64,000 nt of DNA from Patella vulgata (GCF_932274485.2 NC_065880.2:76627730-76691729), one strand, 5' to 3'; shown: positions 19,441 through 30,564, counted from the stretch's first letter. Translations and numbers: made by a program. Notes: generated by a model from the letters alone, not told the origin.

Positions 19441-19639
19441 TTTATATAATAGTTTAAGCGAATGTAAGAGACTATCTAAACATATGCAACGTAAACGAGT
19501 ATCTAGAAAAATCTAGATTATTGACGCTTAGATAAGTCTACTCTTCTGTTTTGTATGACTCAGGTTGTATTTCAGAAATACTACGTTTTGTTTATTAGCC
19601 TACTGCTTTGATATGTACAGAAATTTATTTTACTGTAGT

Positions 19640-20007
19640 TCCATACCATCGTTGGATGTTGGGGGGTGCAGACCTGAAATGTCGGAAAAAATTCCCTTTT
19701 ACAGACGGCGGTGACCGAATCTCGGTGCTTCCCGTGTAGGGGCGTCCCCTAGGAAGTTTGGAAATCTTGACAATAAAGCCTAACAACCCATCAAGCGTTT
19801 AGTCCATGGAGCCGCCGCCTATCGTCGCGGGATATGAGGATCTCGCCCTCCCGAAAAGATGTAACCAACGCAGATGCGTTTGTCTGCTATTCTAGCCCGT
19901 GAGTCAAGAAGATTCAAAGTTGTCCAATGGCTTTGCAACCGAAATTCCTCTCTCGGCCGACCCGAATTCCATTCATCCAAACTGACAGTTGGAGCTGCAT
20001 TCACAAA
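19640..20007 (+). repeat. Low-copy repeat shared with 56690-57130 (left part)
   Basis: 'CAGACCTGAAATGTCGGAAAAAA' + 'TCCCTTTTACAGA' parallels 'GGAACCTGAAATGCCCGAAAAAA' + 'TCCCATTTACAGA' at 56708. Here the frame is broken. The section is markedly GC-richer than its surroundings. Confidence 0.5.
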
Positions 20008-21017
20008 AGGCGTTTTTGTGAGTCGATTAGATTAGGTTTTGATTTGCTTGTACGATTTGGTATGATTTCGATTTGATTAGCTATGGTCCACAAATGTGAA
20101 ATTTGATAATTACGATTTGGTAAGATGGCTGCCACCACGGACACCGATCAGAAAAAAAATTGTCTCTGCTAACATGACGAGGGGGGTGTGTGTTTCACGT
20201 GTAGTCCAAGTTACCTACAGATTACAATGACACTGCTGGCACCCAGAGGGCCTAAAAATTGCTTAGAGCCAGAGGTGATCTAACATTCTTGTGGACTATA
20301 AAGTTAACATTAAAGGAGCTAAATCGCTAACATTTGGGACCTAGAAATGCATATAATACTGTAATATGAATGTATATAAACTGATTTACATTCAATGGTT
20401 TCCGTTTTTACTCCAATTTCAAATCCGTTATGTTCGGCGAAATAAGCCAGCAGTCTCAAGCGAGTGCAAATTTCTAGCGTCTGGTTATTCCAGTTTACAT
20501 ACGCCGTTTGATTTGGTGCAATGTGTCTAGCCTCGTCCCTCGAGTCTCTTGATACAACTAGGGCTGAAGCGCATTATGGTACACGATTCGTGTACCAATG
20601 GTAAAATGTTTATTTTGTCTTAAATATTGGATATCAAAAGCCCATCTTTTCCCGTTAAGATCACAACATGAATGTTGATATAATTTGACTAATAAATCGT
20701 GTTTTCAATGTTGAAGATTTTGGATGATATTGAGTTAGAGACTTAGCTACTTTAAACACATCAAATGCGTTTTAAAAAAACATTTTTTATGGAGAAAAAC
20801 AACAATAAGCATTAAAAATTACTTACGATGTCGAACATTCCGCCAATTTGAAAACGTCAAATCTAATCGCCTAAACACCTCCTGGGACGATTAGGTCGAT
20901 TTGCCTAATCAGTTGAGTTAAATCGTCTCACAAATGTAACGATTAGCATAATCAACTTGGTTCACAAATGCGTATAATAGCTAATCGGTCTAATCTAATC
21001 GGTTCACAAAAACGCCT
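20008..21017. mobile_element. Element with 'AGGCGTTTTTGTGA' inverted ends
   Basis: Left AGGCGTTTTTGTGAGTCGAT and right GGTTCACAAAAACGCCT are inverted, followed inside by 'TAGATTAGG' / 'CTAATCTAATC'. About 1 kb including a nested M1 (20309-20756), so roughly 560 bp of its own sequence. No coding capacity. Confidence 0.7.
20309..20756 (+). mobile_element. M1 element, copy 2, nested
   Basis: Ends TTAAAGGAGCTAAATCGC and GACTTAGCTACTTTAAA. It holds the intact inner block GGTACACGATTCGTGTACC. Inserted into the element 20008-21017, so it is the younger insertion. Confidence 0.75.
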
Positions 21018-21330
21018 AAATAAAAATCGATGCCCGACAAATGTCGTACAAAGCAGTGTGTCTTCAGACAAAATGTTTTAATCCATAGTCAATTCAGTAC
21101 AATTCGTGGTAGTCAATTAAAAGAACAGTAAAATAAGTGTTTTTTTAGATTTCAGGCAATTTATTTTGCCAACTATATAGATGATATGTTGCCAAGCAGA
21201 GTGGCCCCAGACGAAATGTTTAACCCTAGTCAATTCTGTACAAATTCGCGGTGATCAATTAACAGAAAAGTAAAATTAGTGTTGTATTAGACTTCAATTT
21301 GCAAACTAGATTGTATCATAATATTTTCCC
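21018..21330 (+). repeat. Internal tandem pair, also shared with 57000-57130
   Basis: 'CAGACAAAATGTTTTAATCC' + 'TAGTCAATTCAGTACAATTCG' is repeated about 130 bp later as 'CAGACGAAATGTTTAACCC' + 'TAGTCAATTCTGTACAAATTCG', and again at about 57040. Function unknown. Confidence 0.5.
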
Positions 21331-21339
21331 CGTCTGACC

Positions 21340-22200
21340 GAAAAGTCAGATTGCCCATGCATGCCAATGTTTTGGAGCGTTTTAAAAAGTTGAACTTTTA
21401 TTAAACTTGTCTACTTCTATTCGTCATGAAACATTAACAACAGTTTATGCAATATTTCAGAGTACTCCTATGGTAAAAACCACCACGGACGAAAATTGTG
21501 GAATATATTACCAAAGAGCGAGTTAAGAAATCTGAACAGTGATTTGTGGACGAAAAGATTTCTTACGTCCTATATCTCGTCGAACTCTAGCGAGTCACAG
21601 ATATATTTAACATACTATATATGGATACAATAACAAGCATTGCTGCTTATGTAAAATCGCTTCAATAAACAATGATCATTGAGAACTTAGACGACTGGAT
21701 ATTTTTGATTTCCATATTTTACAGGGTGCAGAAGGTGAAGGTAAAAATATTTAAAGGAAATTTAATTTATCTTATGCCTTACATCATTTTAAACTCTGAT
21801 ATGCTCATACATCTAAAGCGTGACGAACAAAACACTGGCTTGCAAGTAAAGAAAACCTCTTCGAAATAAGAGTGGACCTCATAGCACACTGTTTGGCGTA
21901 TGTTCGCCTTCATTGGCCCAGAGGGGGGAGAAATGTGGGCCCTCAAACCCCATTTCATTACATTTAAACTATACAACAGTCATTTGGTGTTTTCTTAATT
22001 AATTGCATTCTTCTTATGCAACATATTTTCTTTTCAGTATAAACATTTCTCTTAAGTCATTAATTACAAACAATAATTAACTAAGGATGATTGGTTCAAC
22101 AAGCTTCTGGGGATTAAATTGTAATGCACGTTTAATCAAGAATTACAAAACACCAAACCTTATTCAACCATATATTTTTCCACATTATCGTTTTTTTTTT
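21340..22200. other. Intergenic upstream of the PAN/EGF gene
   Basis: AT-rich with one SINE-B 3' remnant at 21885-21966. No exon with supportable borders seen. Confidence 0.4.
21885..21966 (+). repeat. SINE-B 3' end fragment
   Basis: 'ATAGCACACTGTTTGGCGTATG' region through 'CAAACCCCATTTCATTACATTT' is a diverged, 5'-truncated SINE-B. Confidence 0.65.
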
Positions 22201-22247
22201 TTCATAAATATTGATCTTCGGTTATTAGTAATACTGTTCTATGTGTG

Positions 22248-22255
22248 TATATAAG
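22248..22255 (+). promoter_or_regulatory. TATA box of the PAN/EGF gene
   Basis: TATATAAG lies about 88 bp before the leader frame that opens at 22336, which would place transcription start near 22280. This is a good match to the core element in a suitable position. Confidence 0.5.
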
Positions 22256-22335
22256 ATGAATTTCCAGAGTGGTTGTTTAAGATTCTTCGAAAGACGAGAT
22301 AGGTTGCGTGCGTATCATAAACTATCCCTGCTATC

Positions 22336-23436
22336 ATTAAATTTTTGGTGATATATATTGCAATTAGCCTATGGGTCATCTGTGAAGCCGAAAGTGACCA
22401 ATTTTCTCATTTCACTAAAACAGAAGTTTTTCAAAATACTTGTGATGATCCTCTACAAATGTTTACAAATAAAGTTAGACGACGTTTTAACTGTGGCATG
22501 ACAATGGAGTCCAGCTGTAGAAGATATTTATACTGTTCAGTAAACTCAGAGTGTAGATTATACCAGGCTGGTACAGATTGTATAAAGTTTGGTGATACTA
22601 CTGGTTGTTCTTGTTATAGAAAGGTTAGTATGATTTATCAAATCAACTTTCTATCATTTTCACACCATTGTTAATTTCATACACACTTTATCCTCAGTTT
22701 TCAGACATACTTTATCCTGTCTCCGTCCAAATTATTGTACGATGTTAGGTGTGTTTATATCTTGGTATAGATATTTACCAATTCAGAGTTAAGATACCAC
22801 TAATCAATGTTGTGTTGGGCATCACTTTTCTCGTTGGTATATATTTACCTCATATAGGTTTAGTTCACCTTAATTTTTCGGAGGGCCTGACAAGGACAGC
22901 TGTCTAGTCTTTCGGATGGGACGAGAAACTGAGGCCCCGTGTACACATTTACGTGCACGTAAAAGATCCCTTGACAGTTGGAATTCGATATAAGAGTCGG
23001 CCGTAGGGCCGATGTCCGGGAAAAATTTCCCTCATCGCACACTGTATGACTTATACCCGTCTTCATTAAACCAGTTTGGAGCAGAACAGTAGGACGTTAA
23101 ACCCCATTTTATTTCATTTCCTTCATTTTCTGGTGTTGGGTGTAAAATTAATGGTAGCCTATGCGTGTGTATTGAGGACGACACCATTGTTAGCGAGCGC
23201 TAGTTGCCATTTTTTAGCCGAACCAGTTATTTCTCGAGAGGTTTAGCTGACTGATGTTCTCGAGAGGTTTAGCTGACTGTTTTCGCCGATCGTGCAGAAT
23301 CGCTTTGTCTCTGAAGTCAGCTATGATTAATAAAGACGACGTATGTCATTTTTTCAGGATATTGGTCAAACCGCATCATCGACGGTAACATGTCCGTTGG
23401 GATTTTATGGTGAAACTTGCCAACATGTAATAACAG
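22336..23436 (+). CDS. PAN-like plus EGF-like secreted or surface protein, 5' exons; start codon altered
   Basis: Exon 22336-22623 and exon 23358-23436 join in phase 0 (AAG | GATATTGG) across a GT/AG intron. The first codes KFLVIYIAISLWVICEAES, a clear signal peptide, then a PAN/apple-like region with FNCGMTMESSC, RRYLYCSVNSECRLYQ and a final GCSCYRK. The second codes CPLGFYGETCQHV, the C-terminal half of an EGF motif, and ends in phase 1 with GTAATG. The codon where Met is expected is ATT (ATT AAA TTT TTG), with TAA in frame at 22318. I found no ATG and no phase-compatible 3' exon within about 1 kb, so this is a gene with a lost start, a non-AUG start, or an incomplete relic. Confidence 0.6.
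22868..23118 (+). repeat. SINE-B, 5'-truncated
   Basis: Starts at 'GGAGGGCCTGACAAGGACAG' and runs through to 'GACGTTAAACCCCATTTTATTTC'. Lies in the intron of the PAN/EGF gene. Confidence 0.85.
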
Positions 23437-23484
23437 GTAATGTTGTAATGTATTTCAAAATATTGTTTAATGGACAAATTTTAA

Positions 23485-23765
23485 TGCGGAAGTAGCCCAA
23501 GTGCCGTAAAGTTGAGAGGGTCGGGGGTCGAGTGGCCCTCAACGCGTGCGATATAGATTATTAGGTCTACCATTGAGTCAAGTGACGTTTCGACCAAATC
23601 TTATACTACACAAGGAGTGGGGTCGCTGACCAACTCCGTGGGGATCTTCCGGGTCCGTCTACTGCTAAAAGCCCTTATTCGCGAGCGCATTATTGAAATA
23701 AATTCTGCCATATGTTAGTCCCGAAATAACCTAGTTTGTGCCGAATTTAACTTGCACATTTCCGA
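23485..23765 (+). repeat. SINE-A, diverged
   Basis: Recognisable by 'CATTGAGTCAAGTGACG', 'CACAAGGAGTGGGGTCGC', 'TTCCGGGTCCGTCTACTGC' and 'TGTTAGTCCCGAAATAACC'. More diverged than most copies, so older. Confidence 0.7.
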
Positions 23766-23769
23766 CTTC

Positions 23770-25240
23770 TAACTGATTTGGGAATTGAAAACATATTTTG
23801 AAATTATATACGTGATCCTTATTCCATAGAAGGGTATCAGGTTAGTAATGCGATTTAGAGTAGAACATGAACTGTAAAGGAGAACATTCTTATAATAAAA
23901 GAGATACTTCGTTGATAAAACCTATAATTAATAACATGATTTATTACAGCGTAAAACAACAAACACAAGAGAATTATACAAAGGACATAAACGGACTTGA
24001 TCAGTTCATGACACAAATACAGTGGAACAGTTCCACCAACACGCATTCAATTGCTAATCAATCGAATCATTCTGGTATCTGGAATCTTAAAGGACAATAT
24101 TGGTGCCAGTCATTATCACATATGTGATAGAACTGGTTAAACACGTTCCAAATAGTATTTTATCACAGAGATCATTGCTACGATAGATGAATAATCAATG
24201 TTTCAACAATAGGAAGTGACGAACATAAAAGGAAAACACGGGTGATAACAGATACATTGGCGAATTTCTGCTCACTAAATATCGTGCTGTACGTTACTCG
24301 AGTTCGAATCTTGGATTGGACCTAAAAAGATATTCAAGTTTGTCAAAACGGTCCTCACAACAGGGCTAACGCATGGTTGGAATGGTGTGAACTCGTATTT
24401 CCGATACTCATATTGGCGATCGATGTATAAGAAAGTCAGTTTCGTTTAGAACAGCTTCTGTCATATTTATTTCTTAAAGTATAACCAGTTAATTTATGAT
24501 TTAAACGGGTGTCACTTTAGACATTGCCTAATATGTGTTGTCCTTATAGCTTGCATCTGTGAGGCCACCGCTACCAATATTATACAAGTTTTATACGCTT
24601 TAATCCAAACTCCGTAATAACTATATATCCCCTTTAAGTACATTGAAAATATGTATTATTGTTAAGTGCATTAAGCTTCATTACACCTTTGTATTGTCAT
24701 GTAGTTTAATTGGGTCAATCATCTGATGCCTCACATTAATTATATAAAGTCTTTTAAAAACTATAGTTGGGTTACTCTATCGCACCTGTTGAAGAAGAAG
24801 CATATTGGCGGTATTACGAAAAGTCTATAATTCGAATATGTAACAAAAGGGTTTTTCCAATAGTTTTAGACATTGAATGACATGATTTGAATTATTTTTA
24901 ATCATAACGATCCCAATTTAGTGCACAATACATGGACATACCCAAAATAATTGTCCTTGGTCCTACATGAAGTAGTTGATGCTAACCTGTACAGTGTCCA
25001 AGTTATACGACCCAGATATCGCATGCAACTGAATACTATTTAATATAAATGCTTTATAGTTGTCTTGGTTTTTTTTAAAGATGTCGTTAGACCATCGGTA
25101 AATACAAATCTTAGATTTGATTGCAACTTTCAACCGGTCATACGCATAGTGGGTAATTAGTAAAACGGGAGACAAATCCACTAGTTCATTGGGACTGGTT
25201 TTGGACAAGTCTGTTGATCTAAGCAAATCCTGGCTTGGCT
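23770..25240. other. Mostly non-coding, end of the PAN/EGF gene uncertain
   Basis: A frame at 23867-24127 ends QYWCQSLSHM, but the only good acceptor (TTTATTACAG at 23950) would give a stop immediately in the required phase. I therefore do not call it. Segment 24200-24285 is related to the foldback element at 40105-40872 ('GTGATAACAGATACA', 'GCGAATTTCTGCTCACTAA'). Confidence 0.4.
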
Positions 25241-25419
25241 TTCTGTTCATAAAGTTTGGCCAATTAATGTTCCATATGTTTTAATACAGCTTGCCAGCAG
25301 ATCCGACGAAAACCTCTGACCCCACACCTAGATTTTTGGTTTTGTGCTATCCCCTATGACATTCGACAGTCAGTCTCGGAATATCAGAGAGATACTGAGA
25401 GGCGGCGTCGGCGCTAACC

Positions 25420-25932
25420 ATGCCGTCCAAATCAAGGGGGAGGCGGCTGATTCGTCACAGAGCCGAGCTCTTGATTGTTTACGCGATGTTGGCGATGGTA
25501 GCTGATTTAAGTAGTCGTGTCTACGAGACACGTGTGTAAGTCTCACAATTTAAGACGGATAAGCGATGAAGACGGCGGATTGAGAAACAATTCGATCGAT
25601 GGAGATACCAAAACAATCGATGGAGATACCAAAACAATCGATGGAGAGAAATACGAAGTCAATCGAGATACTTTAGAAAAGTGGGATTTCCCCTTGCCCA
25701 ACCACCGTATGGACTGAACCTAAGGAAAGTAAATATATATTTAGATTAAATCTAACACACTTTATACGTCGGCTTGTACATGTGACTCTGCTGTTCGTCC
25801 AATTTCAGGGATTTGACGTTGTTATTTGCTAGGCCCTACTTCTTCGACCCCGACGAGTGGACATCAGACTTGATCGAATCTCTCACCACCCTTCCATCGA
25901 GGTTCCCGCATCCAATGTATACATTGATATAA
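25420..25932 (+). CDS. Unrecognised small two-exon gene (79 aa)
   Basis: ATG at 25420 has a good context (CTAACCATG). The frame MPSKSRGRRLIRHRAELLIV then YAMLAMVADLSSRVYETRV runs to a consensus donor (GTGT|GTAAGT) after 25535 in phase 2. A consensus acceptor (AATTTCAG) ends at 25808 and the next exon continues in the matching phase: DLTLLFARPYFFDPDEWTSD, LIESLTTLPSRFPHPMYTLI, TAA at 25930. AATAAA overlaps the stop region (25931-25936). Both parts are GC-richer than their flanks. I recognise no domain; no signal peptide or convincing membrane segment. The 273-bp intron contains a 21-bp repeat (GATGGAGATACCAAAACAATC type, 2.5 copies). It could be the end of a longer gene or an old mobile-element gene. 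Confidence 0.45.
25590..25650 (+). repeat. 21-bp tandem repeat
   Basis: ATCGATGGAGATACCAAAACA is present two and a half times in a row, inside the proposed intron. It stays in frame (IDGDTKT), so an alternative coding reading of this stretch is possible. Confidence 0.75.
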
Positions 25933-26246
25933 TAAATATATCATGACCTTTAATCTTTAATTATATGAATGTATGATCTTTGGTGTAATGAGACCAGCTG
26001 ACAGTATTTATCGTGAGAAGTTTCTGACAGAAAGAAATCAACGATTATCAATACTGGAATTTAACGAACCGAACATATTCGTTTTTCTTTATGTTTTTGA
26101 TTGCTATTTCTATTATTGGATAAGTTTTACAACGTATAGTGTTTTAATTATGTACTATTGCAATGTTCAATGGATCATACGGAAACTAATGGTGAGTCAA
26201 AATTAACGACTTCAAGTGAAACTGTAAAATTTGAAAAATATTCAAA

Positions 26247-26292
26247 ATGAGAAATATAATAAGTTTGGTAACTTTATTACTGATGTTTGCGG
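26247..26292 (+). CDS. Paralogue 1 exon 1: signal peptide
   Basis: ATG at 26247 opens MRNIISLVTLLLMFAG; donor GTGAGT splits the glycine (phase 1). The only ATG that gives a hydrophobic leader and a usable donor here. Confidence 0.75.
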
Positions 26293-29200
26293 GTGAGTAT
26301 AATGTTACTTAATATTTTTCGATACATCTTCTTATTAATGTACCTGTGTGTATTCGCTAAAGCGTCAACGCGGTAGTTGCCTAATTATATTTTTCCGTAT
26401 TTAAAAGAGCTAAATCGCTTTTCTTTGGCACCTAGAAACAGACACAAATGAGTGGCGGCGCATAATAATGTAATATGAATGTATATAAACTGATTTACAT
26501 TAAATCGTTGCTCTTTACTGTAATTTGTAATCAGTTATGTTCGACAAAATACGCGAAGAGTCAAAATTTGGTTTCTGGTTATTCCAGTATATACCAGTAG
26601 TATTCTCCTGTGGGATATGTTTAGCCACGTTCATCAAGTCGCTTCAATACAAATGACGTTCGAAAATATTCTCGCACGCGATTCGTGCGCCATGAATGGA
26701 TATCAGAAGCCCATCTTTTCACGGAAAGATAACCACATCAATATTGATTTAAATTGATCAATAAGTCGTGTTTTGAATGCCGAAGACTGTGGATGATATT
26801 GAGTTGACTTGCCTTCTTTAAAGTTACAATCTGAAATGTTCGTAGATAGAAATGGAATATTGTTCAGGGGCGTCGGCTAACAATCTTAGAACAAGACGGT
26901 GACATATCACCCATAAACAGTTATTGATACTTTATATGGCTTTAAAGTAGCTAAGTCTCTAACTCATTATCATCAAAAATCTTCGACATTGAAAACACAA
27001 TTATTTGTCAATTCAAATCAACATTGGTCTTGCGATCTTACAGGGAAAAGATGGGCTTCTGATATCCAATATTCAAGACAAAATAAACATTTTGTCTTTG
27101 GTACACGAATCGTGTACCATAATGCGTTTCAGTGCCATTTGGAACAAGGGACTCAAAGAACGAGGCTAGACATATTCCATAAGTCATGTCAAATAGTTAC
27201 GCTATATTCTTATCTGGAGAGCATGCGCAATAAATACCATCAGTTTAGACTGGAATAACCAGACGCTAAAGATTGTCTTCAATTGCGACTTCTGGCGTAT
27301 TTCACCGAACATAACTGATTAGAAATTACAGTAAAAACAGTAACGATTAAATGTAAATCAGTTTATATACATTCATATGACATTATTATATGCGTTGCGA
27401 ACCATTTGTGTCAATTTCAAGATCCCAAATATTAGCGATTTAGCTCCTTTAAACTCCATAAAGGATCGACCAGCTTGCATTTGTTTGTACTATCTGAAAG
27501 TCTACATTTGTTTTAGTCCGGAATATTGTGCCTTTAAACGTAGTCTTATATATTGATTAAAATCTAATATGGAAACGAAATGACTTCTCGAAAACAAATT
27601 ACCTGTTTTGAAATTCAGCTCGGGCGATGTATACCGTATTGCTTATGGGGCTCTTGTTTTAACTCACACTTTATGGCTTTTAAAAAAGCTAAACCCCTTT
27701 GATTTAGGTAAAAAAAATACTGGTTTTAAATTATTAGTCTCACTTTTGACTTACTATTTTGACAGTTTAACAATCAATCATGTATTCTCAAAATTGGTTT
27801 TATCTAGAAAGAGAGCGAATGTCATTCCACGAAACTAATGCAATATACAATGAAATCGGTGTTTTATTATTGACCTAGATCAAAGAGCAAGCGGCATTTT
27901 AAGGTTACACACAGGAACAGGTATCACCGGAGCAAGTTCCCGCCCCTGGCTCGATATATTATGCAGAACTATTTCCGTTTTACGGATATCCATTATTTCA
28001 TATTTATTTTTTTCTTCTAATGTTGGTCTATAAATGCACAGATTGGATAACAAAATGGCGAGCATGACCACAATTGAACAGACCCTCTCTGTATGTCTCT
28101 GAGTCTCACCAATTCGTGTAGTTTCATTTAGACTTCATTCCATTTATTACAGCGAAGCCAACAGACAGTCAAACAATTTATGGTTGTTACGGCCCACCTG
28201 ATAAGCCGTGTACACAACACACACTTTCTTGTGGTGATGATGAAGTTATTGGTTTTGATGATAATTATGGCCCGGTAACAATTTTTAACAAGCCAAGCAC
28301 CATCGATTGCCCTTTTCTACCTGATAAGAAGTGTGTTGACATATGTTGCAGACAGAACGCGGTAAATGTGACCAAGCGTGAACACCACCGAGGCCAGGTA
28401 TTTAATTATCAGTCCAATGAACCGGTCAACAATTCCTCGTATCTGGTTTCTTTGTTCAACAATTGTACAAATCAACCATATTGTACGATTTCTCCGCCGT
28501 TTAACGAACTAGGGGGTGAATATGATTTTGTCAGGTATGACTACATCTGTATTCAAGGTAAGTTCCAAACATTTTTACTTTGAAAGTGGAGATTCACCAA
28601 GGTCTGTATCCACAAACCAAAGAACCAGATTGGTCTTCTGATTTGTTGTTCTTATTGCGTGGATACTATTTGCATCATCCCAAATGGCTACTTACGTGCG
28701 TTTGACAATTTTTACAGGAATTTAGAGACGTACTGTAAACTCAACCAACATTTACATAACGTTACTTGTAGTTTGTCTTGCAAAACACCCGACTAGTCAC
28801 TATTCCTTGTCAGACCCTACTTCTTACACCACTAACATGGAAATGGCCTACTGGAAAAACTCGAGAATTTCGATCGACCAACTCCGGAATCGAACCCGGG
28901 TATTCTTGATAATGCGCGAGCGTCTTGATAACCATGATTCTCATTTTCCGTTTATGCTACCCGTTAGCAGATATTTTAAGTTAGGGTTTTCAAATCGATG
29001 ACAAAATTTTATATTTCGTTTTAGGGTCTAGAATTTATAATGTGGTGGATAAATATACTTTTAGAAAGAGGAACTTTCTTTATCTGTATTTTTCTGGGAA
29101 ATCAAATTATTTAAGAAATCTAACCTGTTCTTGTGTGATCAAAGGTCGGGGAAATATAAGAATCGCCAGCACCTACATCAACCTGGGTCTAGAATCTTGT

Positions 29201-30564
29201 AAACGGATAAAGATCTTGTCACAGAATCAATCTTTTTTACATTGTACTGATGATGGTATTACTAAGTTTGCAGAAGTTCTGTTTCTGTCCAATGAGAGTA
29301 TATCGGTACAACTAGACAATGTTTCGCCTGAACGGGACGATGTTTTATGGATAGAATTGTTTACACGTAAGATTTACCTTCTTCCTTTTTGAAGCCCTTG
29401 ATCGCTTTGTTTGATTTCGGTGAGCACGTACGTATCCATTTTCTTGGTTCGAATTTATTTCATGAGATTGATACCTAAAGTTCACGCCAGTCCATACTAG
29501 AGACTTTAAATTTTTAAAAAGACATTCTATTACTGACCTAATAGGGTCTAATTTTGGATTATCGTTAAATTGATTTTTATTTATAGGGCCTATAGATATC
29601 GATAGCAATTTATACAATATTGATATTGAAATACTGTTGTTTCGTAACAGTAATTAAGTGCATATATAGACACTGCAAGACATCAAAGAGAGAGAGAAAT
29701 GGGGTTTAATGTCCACTCGACACAAACTAGGTCATTTCGGGACTAACATATGGTTAGACAGGCGACCCTACTCCTTGTCACGTACAACCGGGGAATCGAA
29801 ACCCCGCCAGTTGACTCAATGACAGACCGTATGATAAAGCGCGCGCGTGCTAACTATTCGGCCCCCCCCCCCGCAAGACATAAACAACAAATAACAAATC
29901 AAATGAATGGTTAAAGAGGCGAGCCGTAGCGTCCACAGCCCTGTACAGCCCCGGGCCTCTTAGGTGAATACGATTTCGAAACAGAAATGAAAGGAAAAGT
30001 ATAAATACGCCGACTACTGATAGAACTACTTACGGTTTTTTATCCTTCCAGATCGGTTTAGATACATTAAACAGAACAAATTGAATTTATCCTTACTTTA
30101 TTTCAGTCGGTGATTTTATACATGTATCGTGCACCGGATGTCAGAACAATATGGCTGTGGAACATCCGAGTATACCTATACAATATCCAGGTAGGATTTT
30201 AAAAATGTGATAATTTACTTTATTAAATACCCGATTCCATCACCAAGTGATATCGCAGATATCCTATTTATAGCTTTATGTAATACCAATCCACATCGCA
30301 AATATCATTTTGAATATGCGCATGACACACGTATTAAACCTTGTTTTAGATAGCCAGAATGATAATTATATTTTTGAAAAGAGTTTGTCTATTTTGAAAA
30401 GCAAATCTATTATGGATTATAAAGTAGACTTTGTTGTGTTATTGTCATCCTGGTAATAGTTCCGTATTTTCTATATCATTTCAGCGACCTCATCTTCATA
30501 TTTACCAATAAGCTATCCTATTGCCGGTTTGACCATAATAGTGTTGTTGATATGCCTAGTTTAG
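26247..30564 (+). CDS. GPI-anchored SUEL-like surface protein, paralogue 1 (318 aa, 5 exons)
   Basis: Exons 26247-26292, 28153-28557, 29025-29366, 30107-30190, 30485-30564 have GT/AG borders, all introns phase 1; total 957 nt. Order: signal peptide (MRNIISLVTLLLMFAG), divergent SUEL-like domain, an unnamed four-cysteine domain, a short VSCTGCQ segment, and a C-terminal tail ATSSSYLPISYPIAG + LTIIVLLICLV ending at the stop. Small residues followed by a hydrophobic end with no cytoplasmic residues is the classic GPI-anchor signal, so the product should sit on the outer leaflet. It has a full-length tandem paralogue at 34915-39726 with identical sizes of the two main exons (405 and 342 nt). Carbohydrate binding is inferred from the SUEL resemblance; the biological role is unknown. 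Confidence 0.8.
26400..26822 (+). mobile_element. M1 element, copy 3 (left partner of a head-to-head pair)
   Basis: Starts TTTAAAAGAGCTAAATCGC and ends GACTTGCCTTCTTTAAA. More diverged than copy 4; the inner block is changed to 'CACGCGATTCGTGCG'. Lies in intron 1 of paralogue 1. Confidence 0.65.
26941..27453 (-). mobile_element. M1 element, copy 4, inverted
   Basis: Starts TTTAAAGTAGCTAAGTCTC and ends GCGATTTAGCTCCTTTAAA. Only about 118 bp separate it from copy 3, which lies in the opposite sense, so the pair forms a potential 400-bp stem. Its frame at 26989-27258 is not conserved in other copies. Confidence 0.75.
27460..28150. other. Intron 1 of paralogue 1, right part
   Basis: AT-rich; no recognised repeat and no extra exon with matching phase. 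Open frames here on both strands look random. Confidence 0.45.
28153..28557 (+). CDS. Paralogue 1 exon 2: divergent SUEL-like domain
   Basis: Phase 1 to phase 1, 405 nt. Landmarks: YGCYGPPDKPCTQHTLSCGD, DEVIGFDDNYGPV, a central CPFLPDKKCVDICC, then NNCTNQPYCTISPPF and a final YDFVRYDYIC. The 'L.C...EVI.F...YG', 'C....C.I' and '..Y..V.Y.C' order fits the SUEL/Gal-lectin fold, but the 'C.GK.SC' and 'DPC' motifs are not conserved. Three sequons (NVT, NSS, NCT). It is called SUEL-like by motif order only; a profile search would settle it. Confidence 0.65.
29025..29366 (+). CDS. Paralogue 1 exon 3: unnamed four-cysteine domain
   Basis: Phase 1 to phase 1, 342 nt, 114 residues. Pattern: FLYLYFSGKSN, then LTCSCVIKG (CxC), IRIASTYINLGLESC, FLHC, FAEVLFLSNESISVQL, and VLWIELF at the end. 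Alternating hydrophobic residues suggest an all-beta, CUB- or jelly-roll-like module. I do not recognise the family. The same pattern is in the tandem paralogue. Confidence 0.7.
29689..29870 (-). repeat. SINE-A with an internal deletion
   Basis: 'GAGAGAAATGGGGTTTAATG' through 'ACTAACATATGG', then directly 'AGACAGGCGACCCTACTCC' and on to the head complement 'GCTAACTATTCGGCC'. The segment covering 'GCTTGCGCGTAGGGG' and the following 'GGACCCGG' region is missing. In intron 3 of paralogue 1. Confidence 0.8.
30107..30190 (+). CDS. Paralogue 1 exon 4: short cysteine segment
   Basis: Acceptor TATTTCAG, donor GTAGGA, phase 1 to phase 1. Codes LGDFIHVSCTGCQNNMAVE + HPSIPIQYPG. The C-x-x-C parallels ISCSGCG in the paralogue. 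Probably closes the preceding domain and links it to the membrane tail. Confidence 0.7.
30485..30564 (+). CDS. Paralogue 1 exon 5: GPI-attachment tail
   Basis: ATSSSYLPISYPIAG followed by LTIIVLLICLV and TAG. S-S-S is a plausible attachment site with a hydrophobic end 10-20 residues later. An ordinary transmembrane anchor is less likely because no charged cytoplasmic residues follow. ATTAAA signals at 30753 and 30772. Confidence 0.7.

Noticed and set aside
23867-24127. Frame ending QYWCQSLSHM as the 3' exon of the PAN/EGF gene
   Set aside because: The available acceptor gives an immediate stop in the required phase; no hydrophobic or cysteine-rich content.
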